From Corydoras sp. C115 (lineage: Eukaryota > Chordata > Actinopteri > Siluriformes > Callichthyidae): a stretch of DNA of 64,000 bases. Shown piece after piece: positions 37,010-47,223 of this stretch (positions are counted from its first letter, which is position 1; each line of letters opens with the position of its first letter). The notes beneath the pieces are model-generated. The model was given only the letters and a program-made list of their open reading frames with translations. It did not search any database and was not told where the DNA came from. Both the position numbers and the translations under genes were made by a program. Where the stretch lies: positions 8,375,001 through 8,439,000 of the forward strand of contig JAFMOC010000003.1 of NCBI GenBank assembly GCA_019802505.1, read 5' to 3'.

Positions 37010-40000
37010 AGCGCCGAATTAATGCAACCGATGCTGCAGCTGGAGAGACTGCTACTGGCGGAGCTAGCGCCAAGCTAAAGCAGCTGACGCTGCAGCCGGG
37101 GCGAGGGCAAATGGCGACAACACGACACGACTGCCGGGACTGACCGAGAACGGGATACGCGGCAGCGGGGAATAAACCAAAAGAAATATGGTGCTTACCC
37201 GGACGGGAACTCCTGGACTTCGCTAGGTGTGCCAGCATTCTGTTACAAACCGGGTGGAGCCGACCGATCAACGGCGGCACTGCACGGTGCTGTGAGGTGC
37301 TAAGAAGCGAGCCAGGCGACCAGGTAAGCAACAAAGAAGTTGTTTAATATAAGAATCAGCGGGTACGCCGCTGAAGGCATGACGGGACGTGCCGGGAGCA
37401 AAACTCTCCCCAAACAAACAAAACTACACCCGAAACGAAACACAACAGAACTAACCACCACCCAACGTAACATATGCGCACAACGCATGTATAGAATATA
37501 ATGCTGGCCTGCTGACTCAGGGCGCATGCGTGCTTTAAGTGTAGTCAGCAGGCCACATGTGATTAGGTAGGACCCAATCCCAGCTCTAGGGGATGGGCCC
37601 TACCTACGGGAACCCCGAACGGCCAAAACCGAAATTAAAAAACAGGGGGAGTGGCCTAGCACTCCCAACCCTGACATTTCATTTTTATTTATGTTGTATG
37701 GTCTATATACACTTGACCTACAGATTTTCCTGAGCTTGTTTGACCTGAATGACTGAAATATTTAACCAAGATCACAGGTGAGCAAAAATAAATAAACAAA
37801 GCCAAATAGTTTTCTGAACTTTGACATGCCTTGTCTCAAATGCTGCTTTCATAAATGAGCAACAAATGCTTTCTCAAAAACGAGCATGCGCCTGAACCCC
37901 AAAGAGCAAGCCGAAGCGACAGTGGCAAGAAAATTCTGTGTGTGAGGCAAAAACAGCTTTTCCAAAGAAAGACAGAAAACAATATTAAATGTGACTAAAA
38001 CTAATGAAATTACTTGAGTGAATTCTGATTGAGAATAGAAATAAATATTTTAAAAATGATACACAAACAAATTTTGTTGTTCGTGTCATTGAATGGTGAA
38101 TGTTTTTTTTTTGCCATGTTTACTTTGTTCAGCTTTTAGCTGACCTGTCCTTTAGCAAGTGGAAAAATCACAGGGCTAAAAAGAGTGCTGCTCTAATACT
38201 TAACCTTAAATCTACAGAATGCATTTGAACCCAGACACAGCAGGAGAATTTTCCACTTAAAACAGTTAAACTGACTCAATCTTTTTTAGTTCTAGCTGTA
38301 CATCTTCAAGACATTGTTAAATATGTTTGACTGGATAAATTTATAATACTGATGCCCAAAATTTGAATAAAATGAAATCACTGTTTAAAGACAATAAGCT
38401 TCATATCATACAATTAAACATATGAAACACATATTTGTTTTAAGAAGTGATTTACACTACAAATATTTTACTGCTTAATGACTGATCTTGCAACTTCTGT
38501 TACAGTAGCCAATAATTCCATGCTTACTCTCAACTTAAGGTGTTACTCATGTAAAAGAATGTCTAAAACAATTGTATGCATTGTGAAAATGGTTCGAGCT
38601 ACACTGCATCTGAATTATTAAAAGAAAATAATTCAAAGAAAAACCAAACCTAGCAGTAAATAGATTTTCCTGATTTATTACATGTTATTCTTCCATCTTA
38701 TTTATTATAAAGTCTGCCATAACATCAGAAGGTTGGAAAACATGAACTCAACCAAAAAAAATATACTAATAAAAACTGATAATTTGGACACATAATCTAC
38801 TAGTCATCAACCACTTGAGTCTGTTATTTCATCACCTATATATACAATTTATGGTTTAGCATTCTATAGAGTCCATAGATACTGAAAAATTCAGTAGTAC
38901 TCTGTTCCATCATGTATTTTTAACAAATTAATAAATAAATCAGAAAGTCTTTTAAATTGTGCTGAACGCCACTGAAAATGTGTTTTGTAATCAGAAGAAT
39001 TAATTATATGTGCAAAAATTATAATGTCATAATGTAAAAAAAGTACCAAAACCAGCATCTGTGATGGAATATGTGTGCATTGATGATCATAGCATGTGTG
39101 ATCAGTATATATGTAAACTTACCATGTAGAGGCTTTTATTGGTATTTTGGAGGGATATATGCTGCCATTAAGATGACATCTTTGCTTAGAAACATCATGT
39201 CTATTTCTTATTTTAAACTGCAACTTCACTGTGGCTTCAAACAAATAGAGCGCTTGTAATTGACTGGCTGCCTAGAATCTAGATTTGTTTTTAACTAAAA
39301 ATGTTTAACGCATCATATCGAACAACAGACAACAGTGACCACAGACTGTTGAGTATCTCAAGTCACACCTTGTATACTGCAAGACTTTAACTGTTAAAGT
39401 GAATAATCATAAGTTTTTATTATTATTATTATTGGCCTATAATATTATTATTATTATTGGCCTACTAAAAATGACTGAACGTTATTCTACATTTAATTCT
39501 CTTCAAAGTTGTGCATATGGTTTTAGGTAACCTTTATTTGCAATAAAACACGTTTCTTAGTTTTATTGCAATCACTGGTATCTGAACGGTCTCAGTTTTC
39601 ACAAGCTTGTGATGCATTCTTAAACTGATATGAATAGCGAGCATCTATAGTGTTACATCATTGCAACATTTCTGCTCTCTAAAGCTGAGAGGTTATTTTA
39701 GGATATTGGTCTCAGCTGCCAGTAGCCTAAGCAGCTAATGGTGATATGCTGAATACCAGTCTTTCCTTTTCTATTTTAATCTCTGTTTTTGTAAAATTTG
39801 TAAATTTTGTGTTTGGTTAATTCGATATATATAGCACATATGTGGTATTAGTAAGAATTATTTAAGAATATTGTATTTTCTTATGGTTGAATGCTAATGG
39901 GGAATAAAACAACAGCAATGGTTACTTGGGGAACTTATGAAAATAAACACTGTACAGATTTAAATAACTGTTGTAACTAACAGATGGAGATGCAAGTTAT

Positions 40001-40504
40001 TTATGGGTTACAGCTCATCATCCGTTTAGAATGACTAAGTCAAAATATTCAACGGGATATAAAACTACAAACCTGATAGCTATGTAATGCAGGACAGGTG
40101 CACAGTGGTGTTAGAAACAATGAGTAAAAGAATGACAGATAACACATGCAGACAGAAGATGCAAGAACTACGAGACCATAAGGTTTAGACTCAATGGTAA
40201 CCTACTGTTTTAATCTATGAGGTATGAATGTGTTTTTTTTAGAGCTGAGTTTTGACTGGTAAACCATTCTGTTTTCATCAAGTTTTTTTTTAAACAGATC
40301 GCTTAAAATTGAATTATTTGACTGTAATTCATTATATTTATTCTTCTCACCAGGGGGAATGGCAGCACAATAAAATGATCCTGGGTCACATTTCCAGGCA
40401 TGTTTGACAAGATCCTTTCTGCATGGTTTCCTTCTGGCATCTCTAGGAATTTCTATGTGCTGTCCAAAAACATTTGAAAGTAAATAATCTGGGATTGGCA
40501 ACAT
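26412..40504 (-). CDS. Unidentified proline-rich gene with NPF motifs
   Basis: I do not recognise this protein. Three exons join cleanly in phase 1: about 30190-30588, 29690-29815 and 26412-27494. Two further exons upstream (30855-30883 and 40351-40504) are compatible with one another. The encoded sequence is acidic, low in hydrophobic structure and probably disordered. In the largest exon it holds two copies of a PPPPVPKKP motif, each followed one residue later by NPF. These look like an SH3-domain ligand next to an EH-domain ligand, which would suggest a scaffold at membranes or actin; that is inference. The last exon is not found, because 26412 ends in a donor and not a stop. The stretch 30589-30850 cannot be joined without frame changes. 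It could be a poorly conserved gene, or one starting to decay. Confidence 0.6.
27839..28061 (-). repeat. RTE-like LINE reverse-transcriptase fragment
   Basis: The minus-strand reading contains AKVICNRWVAAIVKGKVYRT, resembling the region after the RT palm in RTE-type or related LINEs (form ICDRRVAARVKGKVYRTVV from memory). It is short and has lost its continuation. Confidence 0.55.
28115..28490 (+). repeat. LINE 3' fragment interrupted by (TA)n
   Basis: aaaaacagcttctatcccag and gctgctcaaatttcgttgcac match the common 3' end of L2-type fish LINEs. A (TA)n run of about 40 units (28319-28400) sits inside. Confidence 0.55.
28571..28651. repeat. (TA)n microsatellite
   Basis: A second pure TA run of about 40 units, 170 bases from the previous one. 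It probably makes this a fragile, hard-to-assemble stretch. Confidence 0.95.
28930..29260 (+). repeat. Possible decayed Tc1-type transposase remnant
   Basis: Broken plus-strand readings give pieces like LLPFKNNKKLPICSL, then NNLWTDEDK and GGGCIKIGP, reminiscent of the order seen in Tc1 transposases. There are many stops and no inverted repeats were found. Weak call. Confidence 0.35.
29690..29815 (-). CDS. Internal exon of the unidentified gene
   Basis: 126 bases, acceptor tttattcag, donor gtaagactc, phase 1 at both ends, so it joins both neighbours without a stop. Encodes AVRKNTDRDLIQECNISLLK and a Gln/Lys/Asp-rich stretch ending KDDYKP. Confidence 0.75.
30190..30588 (-). CDS. Internal exon of the unidentified gene
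   Basis: Open from about 30588 to the donor gtaagaaaa at 30189. Encodes FGNEWNVLENAWKADPQLTS and a hydrophilic Ser/Asp/Lys-rich region ending DQDCNSDK, in phase with the next exon. The 5' limit is uncertain: an in-frame TGA lies just upstream, and the best nearby acceptor is a weak gagaag. Confidence 0.65.
30589..30854 (-). other. Frame-shifting open stretch, gene structure unresolved
   Basis: Two more readings look protein-like: DDNDCYYIRKRQESQLDLNE near 30740-30820, and ENISIQPHNYPLEGYL near 30654-30710, the latter bounded by a tttcag acceptor and a gtaaag donor. They are in different frames, and introns linking them would be only 34-65 bases. Either tiny introns, sequence errors or real frameshifts are involved. 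Confidence 0.4.
30855..30883 (-). CDS. Probable 29-base exon of the unidentified gene
   Basis: Sits between tgtctatacag and gtaagaaaaag. Encodes EPMGQQQKDQ when joined to the exon at 40351-40504, with matching phase. Confidence 0.45.
31358..31765. mobile_element. Short hAT-like non-autonomous element
   Basis: Ends caggtgtgccca (31358-31369) and tgggcacgtctg (31754-31765) are near-perfect inverted repeats beginning CAG. Flanking 8-mers gagtagtg and ttgtagtg match at six of eight positions, fitting the 8-bp duplication of hAT elements. Internal gatctac / gatctacc motifs recur near both ends. No transposase. Confidence 0.6.
31890..32050. repeat. Fragment of the second SINE family
   Basis: ggttaggtgacttgctcaag, then agcacttta and related words occur in order but are strongly diverged. 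Confidence 0.4.
32051..33306. other. Spacer, no gene seen
   Basis: AT-rich with short A runs. Nothing with splice context or transposon ends was recognised. It lies within the long intron proposed for the unidentified gene. Confidence 0.5.
33307..33740 (-). repeat. LTR, 3' copy
   Basis: On the minus strand starts TGTCAGGATTGGGAGTGC and ends CGGATTGTAACA. A TATA-like attatattctata in the middle of the LTR could serve as promoter, with an ATTAAA downstream. Confidence 0.85.
33895..34420 (-). repeat. 27-bp minisatellite A
   Basis: About twenty diverged units built on cgtgaccctttgagagcg plus nine more bases. A multiple of three, so the minus strand reads as a 9-residue repeat (KGSRRPRAL type) over about 170 residues. 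Composition-driven; not taken as a gene. Confidence 0.85.
34435..34960 (-). repeat. 27-bp minisatellite B
   Basis: About nineteen units of the form gtgctggagagcgcaacgcg plus gactcag, adjacent to minisatellite A but of unrelated sequence. The minus strand reads SPAPESALR-type 9-residue repeats inside a 256-residue open frame (34512-35282). Confidence 0.88.
35380..36060. repeat. Degenerate GC-rich repeat block in the LTR element
   Basis: Variants of gcggagcggctcgc and ctggcggtgagcggcggat recur many times without a strict period. Long overlapping open frames on both strands follow from lack of AT-rich stop codons. Confidence 0.7.
36063..36535 (-). pseudogene. Possible remnant of an LTR-element coding region
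   Basis: An ATG at 36533-36535 opens a frame of about 78 residues (MRVIDRRPERAGEIVLPLSV, later KVFKCGTSRELSDEERVRFY and LSRLRANHLR) ending at a TAG near 36299. A second frame follows directly (FEAAFLDGFALGSDARAVSE, then HMGTVKRQLRS) to 36063. The position after the leader is where gag starts in LTR elements, but I cannot match it to a gag family. Confidence 0.35.
36715..37009 (+). repeat. Unclassified retroposon-like repeat, copy 1
   Basis: Contains gctcaaggaggatgagtccc, then ccaaggtttcttcctta, ttttcttgccactgtcgctt and the tail aaaagcgctatataaataaa, ending in about nine CTTA units. Inserted inside the LTR element, with ctagc on either side. Related copies are at 45588 and 56770, and a minus fragment near 37890. 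Confidence 0.75.
37241..37676 (-). repeat. LTR, 5' copy
   Basis: Pairs with 33307-33740. On the minus strand it begins TGTCAGGGTTGGGAGTGC and ends CGGTTTGTAACA, followed by the leader. Confidence 0.85.
37677..40350. other. Spacer with one repeat fragment
   Basis: A minus-strand piece of the GCGCTATA-tailed repeat lies at about 37893-37932. The rest, AT-rich, shows no exon or element that I can support. Confidence 0.5.
40351..40504 (-). CDS. Probable first coding exon of the unidentified gene
   Basis: ATG at 40502-40504 opens 51 codons starting MLPIPDYLLSNVFGQHIEIP, with a basic middle (RDARRKPCRKDLVKHAWKCD), before a donor (CCTG|gtgagaag). Protein-like composition, a good donor and matching phase with 30855-30883 favour a real exon. 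The link across 9.5 kb is inference, and it could belong to a separate small gene. Confidence 0.5.
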
Positions 40505-40849
40505 CACCACATGAATGAATCAGTTCTCTCCTCCATTCTTGCAATATTTATAGCAGTGAGAAAAACAACCTAAATAGACTATAGTTTTAGGGTTACCACC
40601 TTCCAGTGATAAAAATAAGTGACACCCACCATGGCTCCTCTGGGCCATGATCATGCCAATGGCCTGACTCCGTGAACTCTGTGAACCCTCAACAATGATA
40701 TGTTTTATTTTGTGCTGTTTTTTAAGTTAAGGACTGATCAAGAACGCAATTAGACAAATTTGAAGCTTAGAAGGTTACTTAATGTTACTTTAGGTGTATA
40801 ACTGCTGTGGTACCCTAGAGGGGTTAACAAATATTTTCCTTGACAAATG

Positions 40850-41986
40850 TACAGTGAGTCCAAGAAGTATTTGGTCCCTTGCTGATTTTCTTTGTTTGCC
40901 CACTAATAAAGACACTATCCTTCTGCACTTTTAATGGTAGATATATTCTAAAATGGAGAGACAGAATATCAAGACAAAAATCCAGAATATAATTTTAAAG
41001 AATATATTTTAATTAATTTGTATTTCAATGAGGAAAATAAGTATTTGATCCCTCTTGCCAAACACACTCAATACTTAGTGGCAAAGCCTTTGTTTGCAAG
41101 CACAGCGGTGAGACGTTTGTTGTAGTTAACCACAAGTTTAGCACACACACCAGGGGGAATTTTGGCCCACTCTTCTTTGCAGATCCTCTCTAAATCATGA
41201 AGGTTGGTGGGCTGTCGCTTGGCAACTCTGACCTTCAGCTCCCTCCATAGATTTTCGATCGGATTGAGGTCTGGCGACTGGCTGGGCCACTCCATGACCT
41301 TAATGTGTTTTTTCTTGAGCCAATTGAGCCAATCGTTATCATGTTGGAAAACCCAACCACGGCCCATTTTCAGATCCCTGGCAGAGGGGAGGAGGTTGTC
41401 CCTCAGGATTGTGCGGTACATGGCTCCATCCATCTTCCCAGTGATGCGGTGTAGTAGCCCTGTACCCTTGGCAGAGAAACACCCCCAAAACATTATGCTT
41501 CCACCTCCATGCTTGACGGTGGGCAGAGTGTTCTTGGGGTCATAGGCAGCATTTTTCTTCCTCCACACATGGCGGGTGGAGTTGAGGCCAAAAAGGTGGT
41601 CCTGTGACAGCTCTTTGGTTTTACCCATGTTGGAGACTTGAAATCTGTGTGATCTGTCTGATTCTGTGGACAGGTGTTTTTCACACAAGTGTTTAGTGAG
41701 AACAGGTGGCTTCAAGTCAGGTAACAAGTTGATTGGGAGTGTCTAACTGGTCTGTAAAAGCCAGAACTGCTAATGAATACTAAGGGATCAAATACTTATT
41801 TCACTCCATGAAATACAAATCAATTAATATATATTCCTTAGATTTATTTTCTGGATTTTCTTTTTAATATTCTGTCTCTCCATGTAAGAATACATCTACC
41901 ATTAAAAGTATAGAATGATCATGTCTTTATTAGTGGGCCAACGAAGAAAATCAGCAAGGGATCAAATACTTCTTGGACTCACTGTA
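40850..41986 (-). mobile_element. Tc1 element with long inverted repeats, internally deleted
   Basis: Terminal repeats of about 200 bases begin and end at TA (tacagtgagtccaagaag at 40850, cttggactcactgta ending 41986). The outer and inner ends of each repeat carry GTATTTGATCCC-like words (atttggtccc outer left), the IR/DR layout of Tc1 elements such as Sleeping Beauty relatives. The interior encodes a shortened transposase (41068-41727). Confidence 0.92.
41068..41727 (-). pseudogene. Truncated Tc1 transposase
   Basis: The start MGKTKELSQD is joined straight to HLFGLNSTRHVWRKKNAAYD. This removes the paired-like DNA-binding domain and the first catalytic Asp of the DD34E triad. A second small deletion follows the second Asp (HDND then WLNWLKKKH). 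The distal Glu region SPDLNPIENLWRELKVRVAK and the end remain. The product cannot be an active transposase; the element could move only if a related enzyme acts on its ends. Confidence 0.92.
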
Positions 41987-44517
41987 TATATAAGGCCTAA
42001 ATGTAAATCTATTCGTATGATTAATTCTGTAGTTCAAGTATATTGTCTATAATTTTTATATTGTCTGATACTACTATATATATATAATATATAATTGATG
42101 ATTCAACAATAAAAACAAATACTCAATATTCTACTAAAATAAGCTACACATGCACTGACGTTTTATAAAATGCACAACCAGATATAAGCTCCATCATAAC
42201 ATATTGTTTGCAACAGTGCCCTCTAAGGTCACATAATCTGATGGTACACCTGTGTTTGGAAGAGGGGACTCAGCGAAGCTGGGGGAAGCATTTAAATACG
42301 GAAAATAAAATGTAAAAAAAAAAAATTGCCAAATATGTGCCGACTGTAATTTACGGGATTGTTCACTGTCCCATTTTATTTCTTTTGGTAAGGAATTATT
42401 TTTATCACATGCAGTTTTACTTTTGAACATTTGGGTGATATTATTTCATCAGTTATATTGCAATCAAATAATTTCAGCTGATTAGCTGAGGTTGTAACAG
42501 CCTGGTTAATGGTCTTGTCTTTTCATTGGATAAGTCAAATGTCGATGTGGAATTATTCTACAGCGCTAACTCGTTTTTGAGCAGCAGTTGAACAAATCCA
42601 CATTGATCGCTCAAAGGTTATCTCTGGCAGTGCTTTAGCATGGGTCACAGAAATTTGGGAGCTTTAGTCTGTGAGGCGCATTCCTAAAAGATTTTAAAGC
42701 ATTACAAAGCATGCTTGAACATTCAGCAATCCAAGCATTAATGTGACCCCCCATCTAATAGACCTCTTTCAATAGCGAGAAAATTAATCTCGCAACACAT
42801 GTCTTCAAAGAGTTGAGATGAGTTTAGAATGGAATCTAATAGTCTCGTCTTCCCGTAGTCTGAAACATGTGATGTGGTGCTTCTGATTCCAATTCAAGGG
42901 ACAGCTATAATTTTTGAGGCTGAACTGGCAAGTCACTTGAACAATAGCCAGTTCAAACACTCTCTTCTCTCGTGACCATGACAGACATAGATGATTACAT
43001 GACAGGGTTTAGAAAAATCTTACACTGCACCCTGTCACTGGAAATAAAGATGGAAAACAAATGGAGCAAGTTGTATTCTACCTAACTAATACTCGAAACA
43101 TAAGTAATTTTAGTCCATTCTTGCTCAGGGACCACAATGCAATCATGAACTAAAAACATGGTCAGCATAATAAAGGCAGGAATACAGATCCTAAAATTGA
43201 GGTCCAAATACTGCAACAGATGGAGTTCTTGTTGTGGGCACCTAACCAAGAGCTCAACGTCACCTAAACTTGGTCCTCACCTGAAGCCCCAAAATTTACA
43301 ATTATAGTAGCAAAATTAAGTGGAACGTAATGAATGAATGAATAATTTGGCCTGTTATCTGGAGATCAGTGTCTTGGATCTTAGGAAAACACCCATGACT
43401 TCATTCCAAGCAAATGAAGTATCTTAAACATTAAGATGACTTTTAATTTATTAATTTAGTTATTTTGTTATACATAGTTTTTTTGCATCGCCAACCTCAA
43501 ATTAGGTTAATGATGGCCTATTTTACAAAACCCTGTGGACAAGGAATAAATAAGTACTGAACAGGAGAAGTATAACAAAAGTATATGTAAACTAAAGTCA
43601 CTAAAATGTTCTTTTGCAAAAATTGTTCTTCAGTTCATATGAAAATAATTACAGTAATGGCACGATCTAATAAAATAATATCATGTTATATTATAGTTAC
43701 ACATATTGCACTATCCGCTTTGCATATTTAGATTATACAGGAATAAAACCAGCACCAAACAATACAAAATAAATGCTCCTTAAAACATATTATAGAATAA
43801 TATCTGTACTTAGAATAGATGTAAAACAGTTGTATCTGTACTGATGAAGCAGTTACTATTTTTAGTATAATGCACAGCTAATGAAAAATTACTATTTCTT
43901 CTGTAATTTTTCCTGGAAAACAATGGGATCAAATAAAAAGATAACAAAAAAAAAAAAAAAAATGTATATGTCTCCTGCTTCTTGAATATGTCTTCTGAAA
44001 TAAAGACCTCAGTCTCCTCTTAAGTTTTAATAGCGATTTTCTATGTAGGCCTAAAAATCTGAATCACAGACTGATGTTAATCATATTTTGTCCATTGCAC
44101 TGTTGCACTGACCTGTATTTTCTTATTAAAGCATTTAACCAATCAAATTTCAGAATCATTAGTTGCCAGGTATGAAATAATGAAATATTTCTTCCCAGGC
44201 CTTCAGAATGAATTTTGCTGGCCCGGTTGAGTCCTCAATACCAGAGCCTTCTTGCTGACTAACATTATGTCATATAACATTATGCGTATTCATGCAGCGT
44301 ATTCTGATTGGAGTGTACTTTTGATGAGCAAACATTTTCAGCTAATTAATACATATGCCTAAAATATGACTTGACTTTCAGCTTCGATGGAAACTGAAAA
44401 GGACTTAATTAGTTCCATTAGTTCTTAAACTTTTTTAAGGAAAAACTCTTTTTCTGGTGAGCATTATATTCCTACATAATCTTTCAATTTGATAAGGTAA
44501 TTGTTGGTGTACAAATG
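41987..44517. other. Spacer, no gene seen
   Basis: A poly-A run lies at 43948-43963. No exon, element ends or RNA gene recognised on either strand. Confidence 0.5.
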
Positions 44518-44817
44518 TAATGGTGTGGGTAGGATTTAGGACTGAAAACAGGATTTCACAGGCTCAAGAATGGGCTGTATTTACAACTTTTTTTAACATT
44601 TACTTATAAAGGGTGAACATGTTCATCAGGCAAAGCCATGTCATCATTTGCATCGTGGTGGTTGTAAAGAGTATACAAACCTCTGCAGCGTCCCGAATAG
44701 GAAGTATATCAAAACAATGGTGTGGATTTGTATAAGGAACACACACACACACACATATTATTTTCACCTATAATATGTATGTAGAGTAATTTTCACGTGC
44801 TTTATGTGCTTGACTTT

Positions 44818-44937
44818 CATTCATTCATTATCTTCCGCTTTATCCTATATTAGGGTCGCGGGGGGGGGGGGGGATGCCCATCCAGGGGAGAACGTTTCGG
44901 GCGCTGGGCAGATACACCCAGCTCAACCACTAAGCCC
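44818..44937 (-). mobile_element. Minimal V-SINE: head tip joined to tail
   Basis: On the minus strand about 15 bases of the head (GGCTTAGTGGTTGAGC) are fused directly to the tail from TGGGTGTATCTGCCC onward. The entire core is missing. Flanked by atgtgcttgacttt at 44804-44817 and 44938-44951, so it inserted in this form. Confidence 0.85.
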
Positions 44938-45587
44938 ATGTGCTTGACTTTTCCAGCAAAATCTAAAACAAATGTGTCAATAAACTTAAAGGAGTAAAAT
45001 CTGTTCATTTAAATCTTAGCCGTGAACTATTTAAACTATATGTGTATAAATGTTTTATTGTACAGTTTTACTGTGTGATCTGTTTTGAATATTATGAGCG
45101 TTTTATCCCAGTACATTAGTATGTCTTTTCCGTTCTGTGAAATGTATCCATTTTCCAACTAATTATTCAAGTATTTTGTAAATAATTTTTGTTTTGATTC
45201 AGTATTCAAATACAAAGTAATTTTCAGGTATAAAGAAACACACACCATCACATTCTGTTCTTTTATATATTGTGCAAACAATTTGCCTTTGTTTTCATAA
45301 TTTAAAATATGATTTATAAAACAGAAATGAGTTTGATGTATTTTCATCATCATGACTTGAACAGTCAACTTTCTACAATCTTTGTGTTAAATAATAAATT
45401 AGGAGTATCATAAACTTTAAAATAGCCAGCAAAACCACCAAATAATTGTTTTGATGTACTTATGTTAAAACAAGAAAGGAAACTGGAACTAATACAATAA
45501 CTAATCAGACAGCAGAACTTGTTTATAGTTTTTTCCAGTTGTTGAGTATGGTTGAATACACCTGATCACTATACAATCTCTACATGG

Positions 45588-45745
45588 CTGTTTTTTTTCC
45601 TTACAAAAACAACATAACCGGGAGTTTTTTCTTGCCACTGTCAATTTGGCTTGCTCTTTGGGGATTCAGGCTCATAACAGTGTGCTTTGTTACAATGTAC
45701 TATTGCAAAAGCGCTATGTAAAAAAAAAAAAAAAAAAAAAAAAAC
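45588..45745 (+). repeat. Unclassified retroposon-like repeat, copy 2
   Basis: Shares ttttttcttgccactgtc, ggcttgctctttgggg and caaaagcgctatgta with the copy at 36715, ending in a 24-base A run. Confidence 0.7.
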
Positions 45746-46271
45746 TCAAAGTTAACCCTAAACTTGATACACAATTCAAATAAATTTCACAATAAAAAAT
45801 ATTTATGTCAGGAATAACTTATGAGTCCACATATGAGTTCATAAAAGCTAAACACTGTTTGGAAAAATAAACTCATTCTCGTTTTAAAAATAAGCTTATG
45901 AGCAAACTCTGAAGCCTTGAACCAGCTGCACAATATGACCATATCAAACAACACAAGATGCTTTCTCATAACATCCTGGGCAATTTAAGTACCTCTAAAG
46001 CTACAATATACACTCACTGAGAACTTTATAAGAGGCACATTTACACCTTAAATGGCTGACAATAGTGGCGCCATGCTTATTTTGTTTTGTTTTTTACCTC
46101 ATTGTTCGACATTTTGTGCATTCTGCTTACCACAGTTGTACACATTGATTATCTAAGTTACTGTGTTTTTTTCGTCACCTTAAATTCACCACTTTGTGAA
46201 TTCACCATTTTCTGTTGATCTTTCTAAAATAAGTTTTTAAACTAAAATGTTAAATTTGAGAACAATAACTG

Positions 46272-46442
46272 GGGTGCCGGTGGTGTAATGGTTAGCGCGT
46301 TCGCCTCTTAGCACTGGGGATCCAGGTTGGGATCACAATCTGGGTGGTTTCCATGTTTTCCTTGTGTTCGCGTGAGTTGGGGTATGGGGAACCCCCACCG
46401 TGAACCTAGTAAAGGATTATACGGAAAATAATAAATGAATGA
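46272..46442 (+). repeat. Internally deleted V-SINE
   Basis: The head (ggtgtaatggttagcgcgttcgcc) and start of the core are present, then a jump from gtgttcgcgtgagtt to ggggtatggggaaccc deletes about 170 bases of core and tail. Confidence 0.78.
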
Positions 46443-47223
46443 AAGAACACAAACTGTCAATTCTCTATAAGTCTAATCAAATATGCTATTTTAATGCTAT
46501 TTAACTGCTACATTATATTTTCAAATATCCAACAACTAAATTAATTCACATTTAAGAAAACATATTGTGTTTACACGTTGTGTTTTTTTTTCATCTTTGT
46601 TTCAGAAAATTGCAACACAATTTTTACTTAAGCTTTTTTTGTGTGTGTTTATAATAATAACCTCAGAGTGGTGCTACTAGTTATGTACTGCCATGTTTAT
46701 CACTTAATGTGCTGTCAGAAATTAAGAACTCAAATAATTTGTGATTTTACAAGAATATCTTTAATGGTGTGATGAAATTTTGACTGTATCATCCACCCTA
46801 ATTATAATACAGTGCACTTTATGACATCTGTTTAGAACAGAGTTAGGAATTGATCCATTTTGTGTCCAGCTGCAGCCTTGGAATCATGAGGTGATTGATA
46901 AATCAGCACTGAGCTGATAACGGTTGCAGACCTCTTGCAGTACACACCTTACATGCACCAGACACCTTACAGAGCACTTGAACAAGCTGGAATAAAATTA
47001 GCCTGGGAATGTGTTGGTAAAGCATGGTGTGGTTAAAGCCTGATCTGGCAAACTGGAGAAGATCCTCCAATCAATAACTGAGGATTCCTGCAATGACCAC
47101 GCCTTCCAGTTTAGCCAGGCAGTTGGAGCATTTTAGCTTCGACAACATGGTGGGCCGGAATAATTGAGCTTGCGTCTCGATCTCCTGCCACCCACCAATA
47201 CAATGGACTTCTGGAGCTGCGGC
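46443..47223 (-). other. Downstream of ssh1 stop, possible 3' UTR
   Basis: No coding exon continues here on the minus strand. A definite polyadenylation signal was not found, so the transcript end is unknown. Confidence 0.4.

Larger units (their letters stand above)
33307..37676 (-). mobile_element. Non-autonomous LTR retrotransposon
   Basis: Two direct repeats of about 435 bases (33307-33740, 37241-37676) bound 3.5 kb of GC-rich sequence unlike the AT-rich surroundings. Minus orientation is favoured. After the right-hand LTR a tRNA-primer-like TGGCACACCTAGCG follows at an offset of six bases, and next to the left-hand LTR is a purine run (GGGGGGGCGATA). The ends are TG..CA. The LTRs differ at roughly 23-25 positions by eye, about 5 percent, so the insertion is not recent. 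No gag, protease, RT or integrase motif is visible. The interior is mainly two 27-base minisatellites and related degenerate units. It probably used enzymes of a gypsy-type relative. No clear target-site duplication was seen (ttatg on the left, tttca on the right). Confidence 0.8.
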
